A stretch of 64,000 nt of DNA from Candidatus Woesearchaeota archaeon CG10_big_fil_rev_8_21_14_0_10_44_13 (GCA_002762985.1 PCXZ01000003.1:1-64000), one strand, 5' to 3'; numbered from the stretch's first letter, positions 42,173 through 50,589 are shown. Notes: generated by a model from the letters alone, not told the origin. Translations and numbers: made by a program.

Positions 42173-42277
42173 GCGCCAGTAGTCTAATGGTTAGGATAGG
42201 GCCTTGCCAAGGCTCTGATCCGGGTTCAAAAGAGGCGGTTATGCACAATAACCCTCATGAAAGTCCCGGCTGGCGCA
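42173..42277 (+). tRNA. tRNA-Gly (GCC) with T-loop intron
   Basis: Acceptor stem GCGCCAG/CTGGCGC (42173-42179, 42270-42276), discriminator A. D arm GTCT...GGAT. Anticodon stem GGGCC/GGCTC with loop TTGCCAA, anticodon GCC. The T stem CCGGG/CCCGG is split: after TTCAA a ~33-base insertion (about 42230-42262, with a GAGG...CCTC and GGTTAT/ATAACC stem) precedes GT, restoring the loop TTCAAGT. This is an intron at a non-canonical site. TATA-like ACTATATAAAG lies at about 42129-42139. Confidence 0.85.
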
Positions 42278-42283
42278 TTCAAT

Positions 42284-42375
42284 AAAGGTTAAATTCCAGA
42301 CGAGCTTGCGAGTCGGAATTTCACCTTTTTGAATGTCTGATAATCCCAGACGAGGCTTGCCGAGTCGGGATTATC
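42284..42375 (+). repeat. Core-sharing hairpins a and b
   Basis: Two hairpins after the tRNA-Gly gene: (a) 42284-42330, stem AAGGT-AAATTCC with GGAATTT-ACCTT; (b) 42339-42375, stem GATAATCCC with GGGATTATC. Both enclose the same core A-GACGAG(G)CTTGC(C)GAGTC, whose two GA/AG steps would form tandem sheared G-A pairs. Outer stems differ in sequence but remain paired, which is covariation. They may serve as tRNA terminators or 3' ends. Confidence 0.6.
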
Positions 42376-42390
42376 TATACAAGTTACATC

Positions 42391-42602
42391 GGGCCCGTAG
42401 CTTAGCCTGGCAGATGGTTACGCGCATCTGGAGCGCAAACGCAAGGTGGGCATAAAACTTCGTTTTAGCCCCCCGACGAACGCAGAAGTTGAGCGTACCA
42501 CCTGGGCAATGGAGCACTGCTCTTATATGGGAGTGTTTCGGTCATGAAGCTGACACAGCTTGAGCGAAGCAGTGGTCGCGAGTTCAAATCTCGTCGGGCC
42601 CA
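42391..42602 (+). tRNA. tRNA-Ile (UAU) with two introns
   Basis: Acceptor GGGCCCG/CGGGCCC (42391-42397, 42595-42601), discriminator A. D stem GCTT/GAGC, with a ~90-base intron in the D loop (about 42413-42503; flanks CAG-AT-GG and CC-AC-CTG form a bulge-helix-bulge). Anticodon stem CTGCT/AGCAG; after joining A37 (42527) to A38 (42567) the loop is CTTATAA, so the anticodon is UAU at 42524-42526; the intron is 42528-42566. T arm GCGAG-TTCAAAT-CTCGT. A Lys-CUU reading would need a shifted stem and loses base 26, so Ile is preferred. Confidence 0.75.
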
Positions 42603-43005
42603 TTAAAGAAAGGCAAAATGCCAGACGAGGCTTGCCGAGTCGGCATTTTGCCTTTTTAAATGCATAATAATCCCAGACGAGCTTGCGAGTCGGGATTATT
42701 TTTGCATTAATTTATTTTTGGGGTTGTAAGAGAGTACCTATTTTTTTAGGTTAGTGCTCTTTTTATTTCCTCTGAAATTAGCCACGCCCAAAACCGAAGC
42801 AACCCACCTCTATCCCACCCTATCACCTCAAGGTGCCCGATTCACAAAAGGAGAGCATAAAGATTTAGTTGTGCGCATTGGGATTGTTGTGCAGAAATCA
42901 GTTATGCGGCCATGAGCCATATCGATGAGTTGTGCGGTGGAGGCGAATGGAATGATGTCGTTTTTAGTAATATTTAAAAAGGCGCCTTATCAAAACTAAT
43001 ATATC
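42603..43005. other. Intergenic region between tRNA genes
   Basis: About 400 bases without a gene. It holds hairpin c (42609-42655, stem AAAGGCAAAATGCC/GGCATTTTGCCTTT) and hairpin d (42666-42700, stem AATAATCCC/GGGATTATT), both with the core seen after tRNA-Gly. A terminator-like stem AAGAGAGTACCTA/TAGGTTAGTGCTCTT with a T run follows at 42728-42767. The stretch 42781-42960 shows nothing I can assign. ACTAATATAT before 43006 is the likely promoter of tRNA-Glu. Confidence 0.5.
42609..42700 (+). repeat. Core-sharing hairpins c and d
   Basis: Third and fourth members of the hairpin family: the loop cores GACGAGGCTTGCCGAGTC (c) and GACGAGCTTGCGAGTC (d) match those at 42300-42365, while the stems are unrelated in sequence yet fully complementary. 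They follow the tRNA-Ile gene directly, as a and b follow tRNA-Gly. Confidence 0.6.
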
Positions 43006-43119
43006 GCCCCGGTAGTGTAGCCCGGAAATGACCCATGCGGTTATTGGGTAAACAATCATTTCGCCCTCTCGATTTTCAGGGGAAAGGCGAAGACCCGAGT
43101 TCAAATCTCGGCCGGGGCA
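43006..43119 (+). tRNA. tRNA-Glu (CUC) with two introns
   Basis: Acceptor GCCCCGG/CCGGGGC (43006-43012, 43112-43118), discriminator A; T arm CCGAG-TTCAAAT-CTCGG. Anticodon stem TCGCC/GGCGA; joining G37 (43071) to A38 (43085) gives the loop CTCTCGA, anticodon CUC. The canonical-site intron is only 13 bases (43072-43084). A second insertion of about 28 bases interrupts the D loop (about 43026-43053) and folds as ACCCA/TGGGT. Mature body otherwise matches archaeal tRNA-Glu (GTGTAG...ATCAT). Confidence 0.82.
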
Positions 43120-43133
43120 TCTAATCCTATATC

Positions 43134-44246
43134 CTAACCAAGAACCTTATGCTTCAGTTTTGACAAGAACTCGATGAACGGTTTCTTTTTCAGCCCGATC
43201 GTATGATACGGGCAGAGCTCATGGCAGCAGAAGCAATGTATGCATCTTCTCCTGTTGAACACAGGGTAAGGGTTGAGCCTTATCGCCTTGGAATAGCAGA
43301 CCTTTGCGCATGCGCCGCACCTGACGCATCTCTCTTTAATCACATGCGGCTCTGGCACGCTGTACCTGAAGATAAGCTCGCTTATTATGGCAGGCACACG
43401 TGATGAGTTTGCCCCCGCGTGCCTGAAACGTATCTTTTTTATCTCCCCTGAGACATTTACCTTGTCAGGATCGAGCAGCCTCCTGGCGATTGCGAATCTC
43501 GTAGTGTAGACTTTCCCTTCAAGGCCGATCATCTTCTCGACTACAAGGTCGAGGGCAGCAGCGTCGTCAGCAGCGATAACAAGGCCGATCTTTTTCGGGT
43601 CCCCTCCTGATGGCCCGTCCCCTTCCATGCCCACTATCCCATCCATTATATTCAGCTCAGGCATTATGAGGGAATATATATCGACAATCAGATTGCAGAA
43701 TCTCTTTTCGCTCGGCGCTTTGACATGATATTTCTGCTTCAAAACCCCCGGTATGCAGCCGAACAGGTTCTTCACAGCGCCGGTGTATTTTGTCAGCGTG
43801 TGCGTCTTCAGCTTAGGCAGGTTTATTATCAGATCCGCCTCAAAAAGAATCTTTGAGACCTTAGTCTCTTTCAATACCTTCGCGCCTTCTATCCTTTTTG
43901 TGATGATGCTCTCCGAGCTCAATGATACGAGCTTCGCATCATATCTCCTTGCGACTTCAGCGATCCCGCAGACCTCATAGTTCTTCAGCGTCGAGGTGAA
44001 TCCTGAGCTCTCTGCGATTATTATACTGCAATCTTTCTCCCTGAGGACCCTGCAGACAGCTTCAACTACAGAAGGATGAGTCGTTACAGCATCATTCGGC
44101 CTGCTCCCATTGAGGACATTCGGCTTGAGAATCACTTTAGATCCAGGTTTTATCCGGAAGCCGATGTCATCTATAACTTTTTTTATTGCAGCATATACCC
44201 TTGCCTTGTCATAAGAACTGCATTTGACTATTGAGACGTTTGGCAT
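43134..44246 (-). CDS. DUF362 protein with C-terminal ferredoxin domain
   Basis: 370 residues. The DUF362 domain (about 1-290) has KPGSKVILKPNVLNG, THPSVVEAVCRVL, LIINLPKLKTH and MDGIVGMEGDGPSGGDPKKI. The end is a 2x[4Fe-4S] ferredoxin: CVRCGACAKVCYSKAI and CIHCFCCHELCPYHTI. The family is widespread in anaerobes; biochemical role unproven, but redox coupling through the clusters is expected. Cytoplasmic. It lies just after tRNA-Glu, convergent with it. Confidence 0.88.
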   Translation of the reverse strand: MPNVSIVKCSSYDKARVYAAIKKVIDDIGFRIKPGSKVILKPNVLNGSRPNDAVTTHPSVVEAVCRVLREKDCSIIIAESSGFTSTLKNYEVCGIAEVARRYDAKLVSLSSESIITKRIEGAKVLKETKVSKILFEADLIINLPKLKTHTLTKYTGAVKNLFGCIPGVLKQKYHVKAPSEKRFCNLIVDIYSLIMPELNIMDGIVGMEGDGPSGGDPKKIGLVIAADDAAALDLVVEKMIGLEGKVYTTRFAIARRLLDPDKVNVSGEIKKIRFRHAGANSSRVPAIISELIFRYSVPEPHVIKERCVRCGACAKVCYSKAIRLNPYPVFNRRRCIHCFCCHELCPYHTIGLKKKPFIEFLSKLKHKVLG

Positions 44247-44305
44247 GAGAAGAAGAGTAAAAAGAAAGTATAAAAAGTTTTATGTTCTGCTATCAGGGTC
44301 ATTTC

Positions 44306-45534
<1,229 letters not shown>

Positions 45535-45645
45535 TTAAAGATTTATTATCATTATATAATGGGGAATGGCCTATTGTTGATGGAAAGCGATATTAGCCTG
45601 AATAGACAGAAATATTTATATATAATTTTCTTTTTGGGGGTTTAT

Positions 45646-46341
45646 ATGGCCAAACCAAAGCATATAGGGATAATCCTGGACGGCAACAGGAGATTTGCCA
45701 AAAGGCTCATGCTTGAGCCCTGGAAAGGCCATGAATTCGGCGTCGATAAGGTGAAACAGCTCCTGAAATGGTGCAAAAGGCAGGAGATAAAAGAGCTCAC
45801 TCTTTATGCATTCTCAATGCAGAACTTCAACAGGCCTAAGAAGGAGTTCGATTTCATAATGGGCCATTTCACAAAAGCGTTCAATGACATAGTTGAGAAC
45901 GAGGATATCCACAAGAACAAGGTGAGGATGAGGGCGTTTGGAAGGATAAATCTGCTGCCGAAAGAGGTCCAGGCAGCGATAAAACGAGCAGAGGAAGCCA
46001 CAAAGGATTACAAGGGTTATTTCGTCAATGTCGCGATAGCTTATGGCGGAAGAGAGGAGATCGTAGATGCCGTCAAGAAGATCGGCAGGGCCATTGAGGA
46101 CGGGAAACTCAAGCCTGAGCAGATAACAGAAGCTATGTTCCAGAAGAGCCTTTATATTGCAGACGAGCCTGACCTGATAATAAGGACCGGCGGCGATCAT
46201 AGGACTTCCAACTTCCTTGTCTGGCAGTCCAATTATTCTGAATGGATATTCCTTGAGAAGACATGGCCTGAGTTCGAGGAAGAGGATTTAATCAAGTGCG
46301 TGGATGAGTTTGAGAAGAGGGAAAGAAGGTTCGGGAAGTAA
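45646..46341 (+). CDS. uppS: cis-Prenyltransferase (UppS family)
   Basis: The start is at ATG 45646, after TATA-like ATATTTATATATAAT and a G-rich site; 231 residues. Motifs: HIGIILDGNRRFAKR with catalytic D12, ELTLYAFSMQNFNRPKKE, VNVAIAYGGREEIVDAV and RTGGDHRTSNFLVWQSNYSE, where the first Arg and downstream Glu bind isopentenyl diphosphate. It makes the long cis-polyprenyl lipid that carries sugars for cell-surface glycosylation. Length typical. Cytoplasm-membrane interface. Confidence 0.92.
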   Translation: MAKPKHIGIILDGNRRFAKRLMLEPWKGHEFGVDKVKQLLKWCKRQEIKELTLYAFSMQNFNRPKKEFDFIMGHFTKAFNDIVENEDIHKNKVRMRAFGRINLLPKEVQAAIKRAEEATKDYKGYFVNVAIAYGGREEIVDAVKKIGRAIEDGKLKPEQITEAMFQKSLYIADEPDLIIRTGGDHRTSNFLVWQSNYSEWIFLEKTWPEFEEEDLIKCVDEFEKRERRFGK

Positions 46342-46361
46342 TTGCTGTTATCTTTGATTGT

Positions 46362-46670
46362 TCACCCAAAAATGACCTTAAAACTCTTCGAGTCTATAAC
46401 TTCTGTCCTGACTTTCCTTCCAGGTTTCAGGCCGAGCTTCTCAGGCAGCGTTATCCCTATGGAATTGCCTATCTTTATTATCTTCCTTTCGCCGCCTATC
46501 ATCTCTCTTATCTCTTTCAGCCTGCCATATTCCATGGCCTGCTCTTTTGTGAATGTAATGTGGCCGCATCCAGGGCAGACCAAGGCCTTTGTTGTGATGC
46601 TGCCTACCTTAACCATTTTCTCTGCAAAAAATTTCCCGCAATCACACCTTATCTTCCTTGCCTTTTCCAT
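46362..46670 (-). CDS. Zinc-finger plus AbrB antitoxin (MqsA-like), module 1
   Basis: 102 residues. N-terminal zinc site CDCGKFF ... CPGCGH (about 9-37) followed by a helix, then an AbrB swapped hairpin (KIIKIGNSIGITLPEKLGLK-PGRK ... SFKVIF). This is the zinc-finger/AbrB antitoxin layout. It overlaps the upstream toxin-like gene by 22 bases, both on the minus strand. It would neutralise the toxin and bind the promoter palindrome at 47059-47076 (inference). Confidence 0.75.
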   Translation of the reverse strand: MEKARKIRCDCGKFFAEKMVKVGSITTKALVCPGCGHITFTKEQAMEYGRLKEIREMIGGERKIIKIGNSIGITLPEKLGLKPGRKVRTEVIDSKSFKVIFG

Positions 46671-46858
46671 GCTGTTTTTACCTCAATAAACTTGTTCCTG
46701 ACAATGCATACAAGGCAGTAAGTCTCATTCTCCTTACCGAAATACCTTTCAATGATGACTTTTCTCCCTCTGGAACGAATCACACTCCCTGTTTTTATAG
46801 TCTCTTCAGCCTTTTCAATCTCAATATCCCTTATCTTCCATCTATTGATGAAATGCAA
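46649..46858 (-). CDS. DUF4258-like toxin, module 1
   Basis: 69 residues: MHFINRWKIRDIEIEKAEET, then IRSRGRKVIIERYFGKENET and YCLVCIVRNKFIEVKTAWKR. The small alpha-beta fold with a late basic strand resembles DUF4258/RelE-like RNase toxins found with zinc-finger antitoxins. Gene order toxin-antitoxin with overlap matches module 2 at 48727-49357. Weak at the sequence level, good by context. Confidence 0.6.
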   Translation of the reverse strand: MHFINRWKIRDIEIEKAEETIKTGSVIRSRGRKVIIERYFGKENETYCLVCIVRNKFIEVKTAWKRQGR

Positions 46859-46866
46859 GGTGTATG

Positions 46867-47005
46867 TTATTGAAAATTGTCGGGGTTTAATACCTCGGAC
46901 TTCAGTCCGACAATTTTCAAGACTAAAAACTCGCCTATCAAGGCGAGGAGCGTAATACCACTGCCTTTAGGCAGGGGATAGCTCCAAGCGGCGAGTTTTT
47001 ATTAT
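46867..47005. repeat. Nested structured element, scaffold type, short form
   Basis: Begins TTATTGAAAA and ends GCGAGTTTTTATTAT. Stems: GAAAATTGTCGG with CCGACAATTTTC enclosing CGGACT-TCA-GTCCG; then AAAACTCGCC ... GGCGAGTTTT enclosing CTCGCC/GGCGAG, ACTGCC-TTTA-GGCAG and the GGATAGCTCC segment. Junctions carry TAATACC. The larger element at 59511-59818 keeps the same ends, the block AAGACTAAAAACTCGC, the TAATAC junctions and GGAGATAG, but has extra hairpins. Confidence 0.55.
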
Positions 47006-47058
47006 CTCCTTTTCGTTTGTCTTCGGCAGCCCTTCCATACTCTCACTTAGAACTGCAA

Positions 47059-47076
47059 TTATAACATAAGTTATAA
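47059..47076. promoter_or_regulatory. Operator-like palindrome
   Basis: TTATAAC-ATAA-GTTATAA is a perfect 7-bp inverted repeat, with a further GCA/TGC match outside. It lies just upstream, on the minus strand, of a region about 200 bases from the toxin start and next to a TATA run. Candidate binding site of the AbrB-type antitoxin. Confidence 0.45.
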
Positions 47077-47273
47077 CTGCTATATAAATTTTTCTGTTTT
47101 GTTCTGCAATACATTCCTAGTTTATCAATGAAATTATCAATGAAAGGTTCTTTATATGGCTTTCCCGGAAAAATCCGGAGGATTTTCGGATGATAATCCT
47201 ATTTTCGGAGATCTTTCAGAAGGATATAAGATTATAGATAAATTTTATAAACTCCTCTCCTAACCTATATCCA

Positions 47274-48041
47274 ATGGCGAGTGACGGAGACCCAATCATC
47301 TATGCGGGCGCAGGATTCTTCGGAGGACTCTACCTATTCTACAAAGGTTTCACATGGCTGAAGCTGAAAAAGCTCATAGAGAACATGCCCACATCGAAGG
47401 TAAGGGCGATTGCGATGGGCCTTGTCGAGGTCTATGGCGAAGTCGTGCCATATGAGAAAAAGCTGCTCAAGAGCCCATTGCTGGACAAGGACTGCGTCTA
47501 TTACTCATACTCCATCCAGGAGGAAAGAGGCTCTGGCAAGCACAGGCACTGGGTGACATTGAAGAGCGGCCGAGAGATGGTGCATTTCTATCTTAAGGAC
47601 AACACAGGCGAAGTCCTTGTGGATCCTGAAGGGGCCACAGTGGACATGAAGGCAGACCTGAACGTGACTTCATCCTTGGGCAAGGACCCTCCAGCGGCTG
47701 TCATGCAGGCCCTCAAGAGGATGAAGCTTTCCCATGACGGCTTCCTTGGGATGAACAAGACCATGAGATACACCGAATATCTTGTAGAGCCGAAAGACAA
47801 GCTCTACATCCTTGGCGTAGCAGGCGACAATCCTTTTGTCGAGGACACAAAAGGACAGAAGAATGAGGAGGACATAATGATACAGAAAGGGAAGCACGGT
47901 GACATATATTACCTGTCTGACAGGAATGAGAAGGAGCTGCTGAAGAGCCTGAAATGGAAATCGATAGGAGGGGTGATAGGGGGCGCTGTCCTGTCCTTGT
48001 TCTGCCTTACCCTCATAATAGCTTATTTTGGGTTGTGGTGA
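47274..48041 (+). CDS. GIDE-domain membrane protein
   Basis: 255 residues: membrane helix about 9-28 (IYAGAGFFGGLYLFYKGF), a GIDE domain about 40-225 (VEVYGEVVPYEKKLLKSPLL, DCVYYSYSIQEERGS, YTEYLVEPKDKLYILGVAGD) and a second helix about 231-253. GIDE is named from the mitochondrial ligase MUL1, but the RING part is absent, as in all prokaryotic versions. It stands directly upstream of lemA, a recurring pairing. Likely a membrane-organising or signalling protein; no enzyme activity shown. Confidence 0.85.
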   Translation: MASDGDPIIYAGAGFFGGLYLFYKGFTWLKLKKLIENMPTSKVRAIAMGLVEVYGEVVPYEKKLLKSPLLDKDCVYYSYSIQEERGSGKHRHWVTLKSGREMVHFYLKDNTGEVLVDPEGATVDMKADLNVTSSLGKDPPAAVMQALKRMKLSHDGFLGMNKTMRYTEYLVEPKDKLYILGVAGDNPFVEDTKGQKNEEDIMIQKGKHGDIYYLSDRNEKELLKSLKWKSIGGVIGGAVLSLFCLTLIIAYFGLW

Positions 48042-48120
48042 CGGCAATCCACCATAATATTAATAAATAATGGATTATTTCGGCAGTAGAGATATCATAA
48101 CAAAACAAGGGGGTTGAAAA

Positions 48121-48690
48121 ATGATCGGAATCGTGATGATAATATTGTTGGTCGTAATTCTTTTTGTCGTAGGCCTGGCAGGCTATATCTTCGCGATATA
48201 CAACAGCCTTGTGAGGCTGAAGAACGACATCAACAAGGCATTGGGGAACATCGATGTCCTGCTGAAACAGAGATATGACGAGCTGCCCAAGCTGATAAAT
48301 TCGGTCAAGGGCTACATGAAGCATGAGAAAAGCCTGCTTACTGATATAACAAAGGCAAGATCGATCTACAGCAGCGCAGGCAATGACATCCATAAGAAGG
48401 CGCAGGCCGACAACATGATGACAGGCGCATTGAAGACATTGTTCGCAGTCTCAGAGAATTATCCTCAATTGAAGGCGAACGAGAATTTCATGCAATTGCA
48501 GGGCAGGATCTCAGGCATAGAGAACGAGCTTGCAGACAGGAGGGAATTCTACAACGATTCCGTCAACACATTCAACATAAGGATACAGTCCATCCCTGAT
48601 GTGATCATAGCAAGGATGCTGGGCTATACTGCACAGGAGATGTTCAAGGCTGCAGGAGAAGAGAAGAAGGATGTGAAGGTGGAGTTCTGA
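48121..48690 (+). CDS. lemA: LemA-family protein
   Basis: 189 residues. N-terminal helix about 5-27 anchors it, then the LemA helical bundle: YNSLVRLKNDINKALGNIDV, LLKQRYDELPKLINSVKGYM, LTDITKARSIYSS and YPQLKANENFMQLQGRISG-IENELADRREFYND. Typical length and order. The body is predicted outside or at the membrane; the function of the family is unknown. Probably cotranscribed with the GIDE gene (79-base gap). Confidence 0.92.
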   Translation: MIGIVMIILLVVILFVVGLAGYIFAIYNSLVRLKNDINKALGNIDVLLKQRYDELPKLINSVKGYMKHEKSLLTDITKARSIYSSAGNDIHKKAQADNMMTGALKTLFAVSENYPQLKANENFMQLQGRISGIENELADRREFYNDSVNTFNIRIQSIPDVIIARMLGYTAQEMFKAAGEEKKDVKVEF

Positions 48691-48726
48691 TTTTTTATCT
48701 TTTTATTATTGTTTTTCTGTTCTTTT
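48691..48726. terminator. T/A-rich bidirectional terminator region
   Basis: Between convergent lemA and the antitoxin gene lies TTTTTTATC-TTTTTATTATTG-TTTTTC, offering T runs for archaeal termination on the plus strand; complementary A-poor content makes minus-strand termination less clear. Confidence 0.4.
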
Positions 48727-49023
48727 TCAGATTCCCACTATGATCTCTTTTTCCTTTATCCTAAGCGTGACTTCCTTCCCTTTTTCCCATCCCAATGCAT
48801 CCTCAACAGCCTTCGGTACCCTTAATATCAGATTGCTCCTTATCCTTCCTAGCCTGATCTTTATCGCTTCTTTCTTCAGCTTATTCAGGAGAAGTATCTT
48901 CTGGGCCTGCCCAGGGTCAAAATATGTCTCGCCGCAGCCGCATCTCCAGCCATCTATCTTCGATTGGTTGAATTTCAATCCTTTGGCAAACTTCATCCCC
49001 TTCCCGCATCTGTGGCATTTCAT
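48727..49023 (-). CDS. Zinc-finger plus AbrB antitoxin, module 2
   Basis: 98 residues from ATG 49023 (MKCHRCGKGMKFAKG), chosen over an upstream GTG because GGAGTGAT sits 5-12 bases before it. Zinc knuckles CHRCGKG and CGCGETYFD, a connecting helix, then AbrB strands (SNLILRVPKAVEDALGWEKG, VTLRIKEKEIIVGI). Same layout as 46362-46670. It follows its toxin partner by 13 bases. Confidence 0.75.
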   Translation of the reverse strand: MKCHRCGKGMKFAKGLKFNQSKIDGWRCGCGETYFDPGQAQKILLLNKLKKEAIKIRLGRIRSNLILRVPKAVEDALGWEKGKEVTLRIKEKEIIVGI

Positions 49024-49036
49024 TTGTATCACTCCT

Positions 49037-49357
49037 TCATTTTTTCCTTGTGAATTTTCCGAAGTGCACTAAGACCCAGACCTCTTCTTTCGCCTGCTCA
49101 TTGTAATCCATGGCTGCAACTGCGTTGAAAGTCTTTTTTCCGCTGTCAGCCCATCTTTCGATGACGCCTTTTTTCCTCTTCCTCGGCGCATCGTGGCCGT
49201 TTTCAAGGATTTCAGCGGCATCAGCAAGGGTCTTTCCATGCTTCATGAGATCCCTCATGGCCGAAATGGAAGGCACTATCTTTAGGCCTTTATACCTTGG
49301 CGTATCTATATGACATATGTAGTCAACGTATGTATATAAATCTTCTGTTTCATACAT
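49037..49357 (-). CDS. DUF4258-like toxin, module 2
   Basis: 106 residues. A helical N-terminal half with ISAMRDLMKHGKTLADAAEI-LENG, then basic strands KRKKGVIERWADSGKKTFNA and MDYNEQAKEEVWVLVHFGKF. The late pattern VIERW...VWVLVHFGK parallels the module 1 toxin and DUF4258-type proteins. Both modules lie within 2.7 kb with identical gene order, but the proteins are quite diverged, so the duplication is old or they were acquired separately. Confidence 0.6.
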   Translation of the reverse strand: MYETEDLYTYVDYICHIDTPRYKGLKIVPSISAMRDLMKHGKTLADAAEILENGHDAPRKRKKGVIERWADSGKKTFNAVAAMDYNEQAKEEVWVLVHFGKFTRKK

Positions 49358-49472
49358 CTATGGTATCATGCTGGAATCTTTTATATGGGTTTATTTTCTC
49401 TCCCGGAAAGTTTGCGAAAAGTAAGGATGAAGACCGGAGAATTTGCGGAAAAATCGGGAAAATCCAGGGAAT

Positions 49473-50102
49473 TTACGGAGAAGGATCAAACTCTTTTTCA
49501 ACAACTTCCCCTTTTGGTGATTTCTCCGAGAATATCTGCGCCTGGAACTTGTACAATTTATTATCAATGTCCTTCCATGCGTTCTGGTCTATCCCAGCCT
49601 TCACCCCTATCTGCTGCAAGAAATCATCAGCGTCCCATTTCCATTCGACTGGCACTTGAGGCAAAAGCAATCCTGAGCCATAGATTCCCCTAATGATCAG
49701 GCCGTCCTTTCCGATCTCTATCTTCTTAAGGTATTCCTCAGGCTTATTCACTTCAATGAGCTCAGGGACAGAAAGCACAGAGACCTCGATCAGGATATCA
49801 TCAAACTCTTTCTTCTGCAGGGGAGGGAATCTGGGATCCTCAAATGCCGCTGAACGCGCTGCCTCAAAGACTGCCCTGTACAATTGATGGGTCGGCTCAG
49901 GAAAACCTATGCAGCCTCTCAGCTCGCCTTCCTTTGTCAATGTCACAAAGACTCCCTGCTTCACGGGAAAATCCTTCTTGTACTCCTCAATGCTTATCTT
50001 TTCCCTTGAGAAATGCGTTTCGATAGAATATCTGGCCAACCTTACAAGTTTCTTCCCTTGCTCAAGATTGAACATATTATTGTCTTTAAAGCGGTTTATC
50101 AA
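49473..50102 (-). CDS. AMMECR1/TIGR00296-family protein
   Basis: 209 residues. Family core: GVFVTLTKEGELRGCIGFPE (the LRGCIG signature), LYRAVFEAARSAAFEDPRFP, ISVLSVPELIEV-like strand and KDGLIIRGIYGSGLLLPQV. AMMECR1 proteins are conserved in archaea and eukaryotes; function unproven, radical chemistry or RNA modification have been suggested. Fourteen bases downstream of RpoL on the same strand. Confidence 0.9.
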   Translation of the reverse strand: MINRFKDNNMFNLEQGKKLVRLARYSIETHFSREKISIEEYKKDFPVKQGVFVTLTKEGELRGCIGFPEPTHQLYRAVFEAARSAAFEDPRFPPLQKKEFDDILIEVSVLSVPELIEVNKPEEYLKKIEIGKDGLIIRGIYGSGLLLPQVPVEWKWDADDFLQQIGVKAGIDQNAWKDIDNKLYKFQAQIFSEKSPKGEVVEKEFDPSP

Positions 50103-50115
50103 TTTATATTATGGC

Positions 50116-50391
50116 CTATTTGATCTCTTTCAAGAAAGTGTTCCTGAACTTATCATTCTCTTTCTTGAGCCTTTTCACTGCGTCAAGCAAAGCTTCCTTC
50201 GGGTCCTTGCCGTTCGTCTCTATTATTATCTTAGGTGAATCTGAGGATGGATGCTCAAGGTTATAGGCCGCTACCTTGACTTTGTCGTCATTCCACAGCT
50301 CTTTCCTTATGGCATTGCACAATGTCGAATCTTCCCCTTTCACTTCAATAACAAGCTTGTTTTTGCCTTTTTCAAGAACTTTTATTTCCAT
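50116..50391 (-). CDS. rpoL: DNA-directed RNA polymerase subunit L
   Basis: 91 residues, typical for archaeal Rpo11. The alpha-like motif GEDSTLCNAIRKELWNDDKV (19-38) and AAYNLEHPSSDSPKIIIETN, then the helix ALLDAVKRLKKENDKFRNTF, are diagnostic. RpoL pairs with RpoD in the assembly platform of the archaeal polymerase. It heads a two-gene unit with the AMMECR1-family gene. A strong marker that the organism is an archaeon. Confidence 0.95.
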   Translation of the reverse strand: MEIKVLEKGKNKLVIEVKGEDSTLCNAIRKELWNDDKVKVAAYNLEHPSSDSPKIIIETNGKDPKEALLDAVKRLKKENDKFRNTFLKEIK

Positions 50392-50589
50392 TTATAGCAC
50401 CTAAAAAGGGAGTATTAGAAGTCATTTATAAAGCTTTTGGGCCTTGCGGACCCCCCTTAGATTAAGAGGGAAAAGGGGTTAAATTTATATATAAGAATGT
50501 ATTCCAGTATATATATATGTATATTGTGGTTCAGCCATGATATACTTGGTATCATCCAGACATCATCCAAAAAATAAGGGGCGATATGA

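Larger units (their letters stand above)
46859..47273. other. Intergenic region: nested element, operator and promoter
   Basis: 415 bases without a gene: the structured element 46867-47005; the palindrome 47059-47076; a hairpin GAAAAATCC/GGATTTTC near 47170-47192; and TATA-like TAAATTTTATAAAC (about 47238-47251) for the gene at 47274. Minus-strand TATA (ATTTATATAGC) at about 47080-47090 should drive the toxin-antitoxin pair. Confidence 0.5.

Noticed and set aside
42391-42602. tRNA-Lys (CUU) reading of the second tRNA
   Set aside because: Needs stem CACTG/CAGTG, uses a base of the D stem and leaves no base 26; the UAU reading gives a regular 5-bp stem and 7-base loop.
42284-42700. CRISPR array
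   Set aside because: The repeated cores are only 16-18 bases, irregularly spaced, and flanks are self-complementary stems rather than unique spacers; no cas genes.
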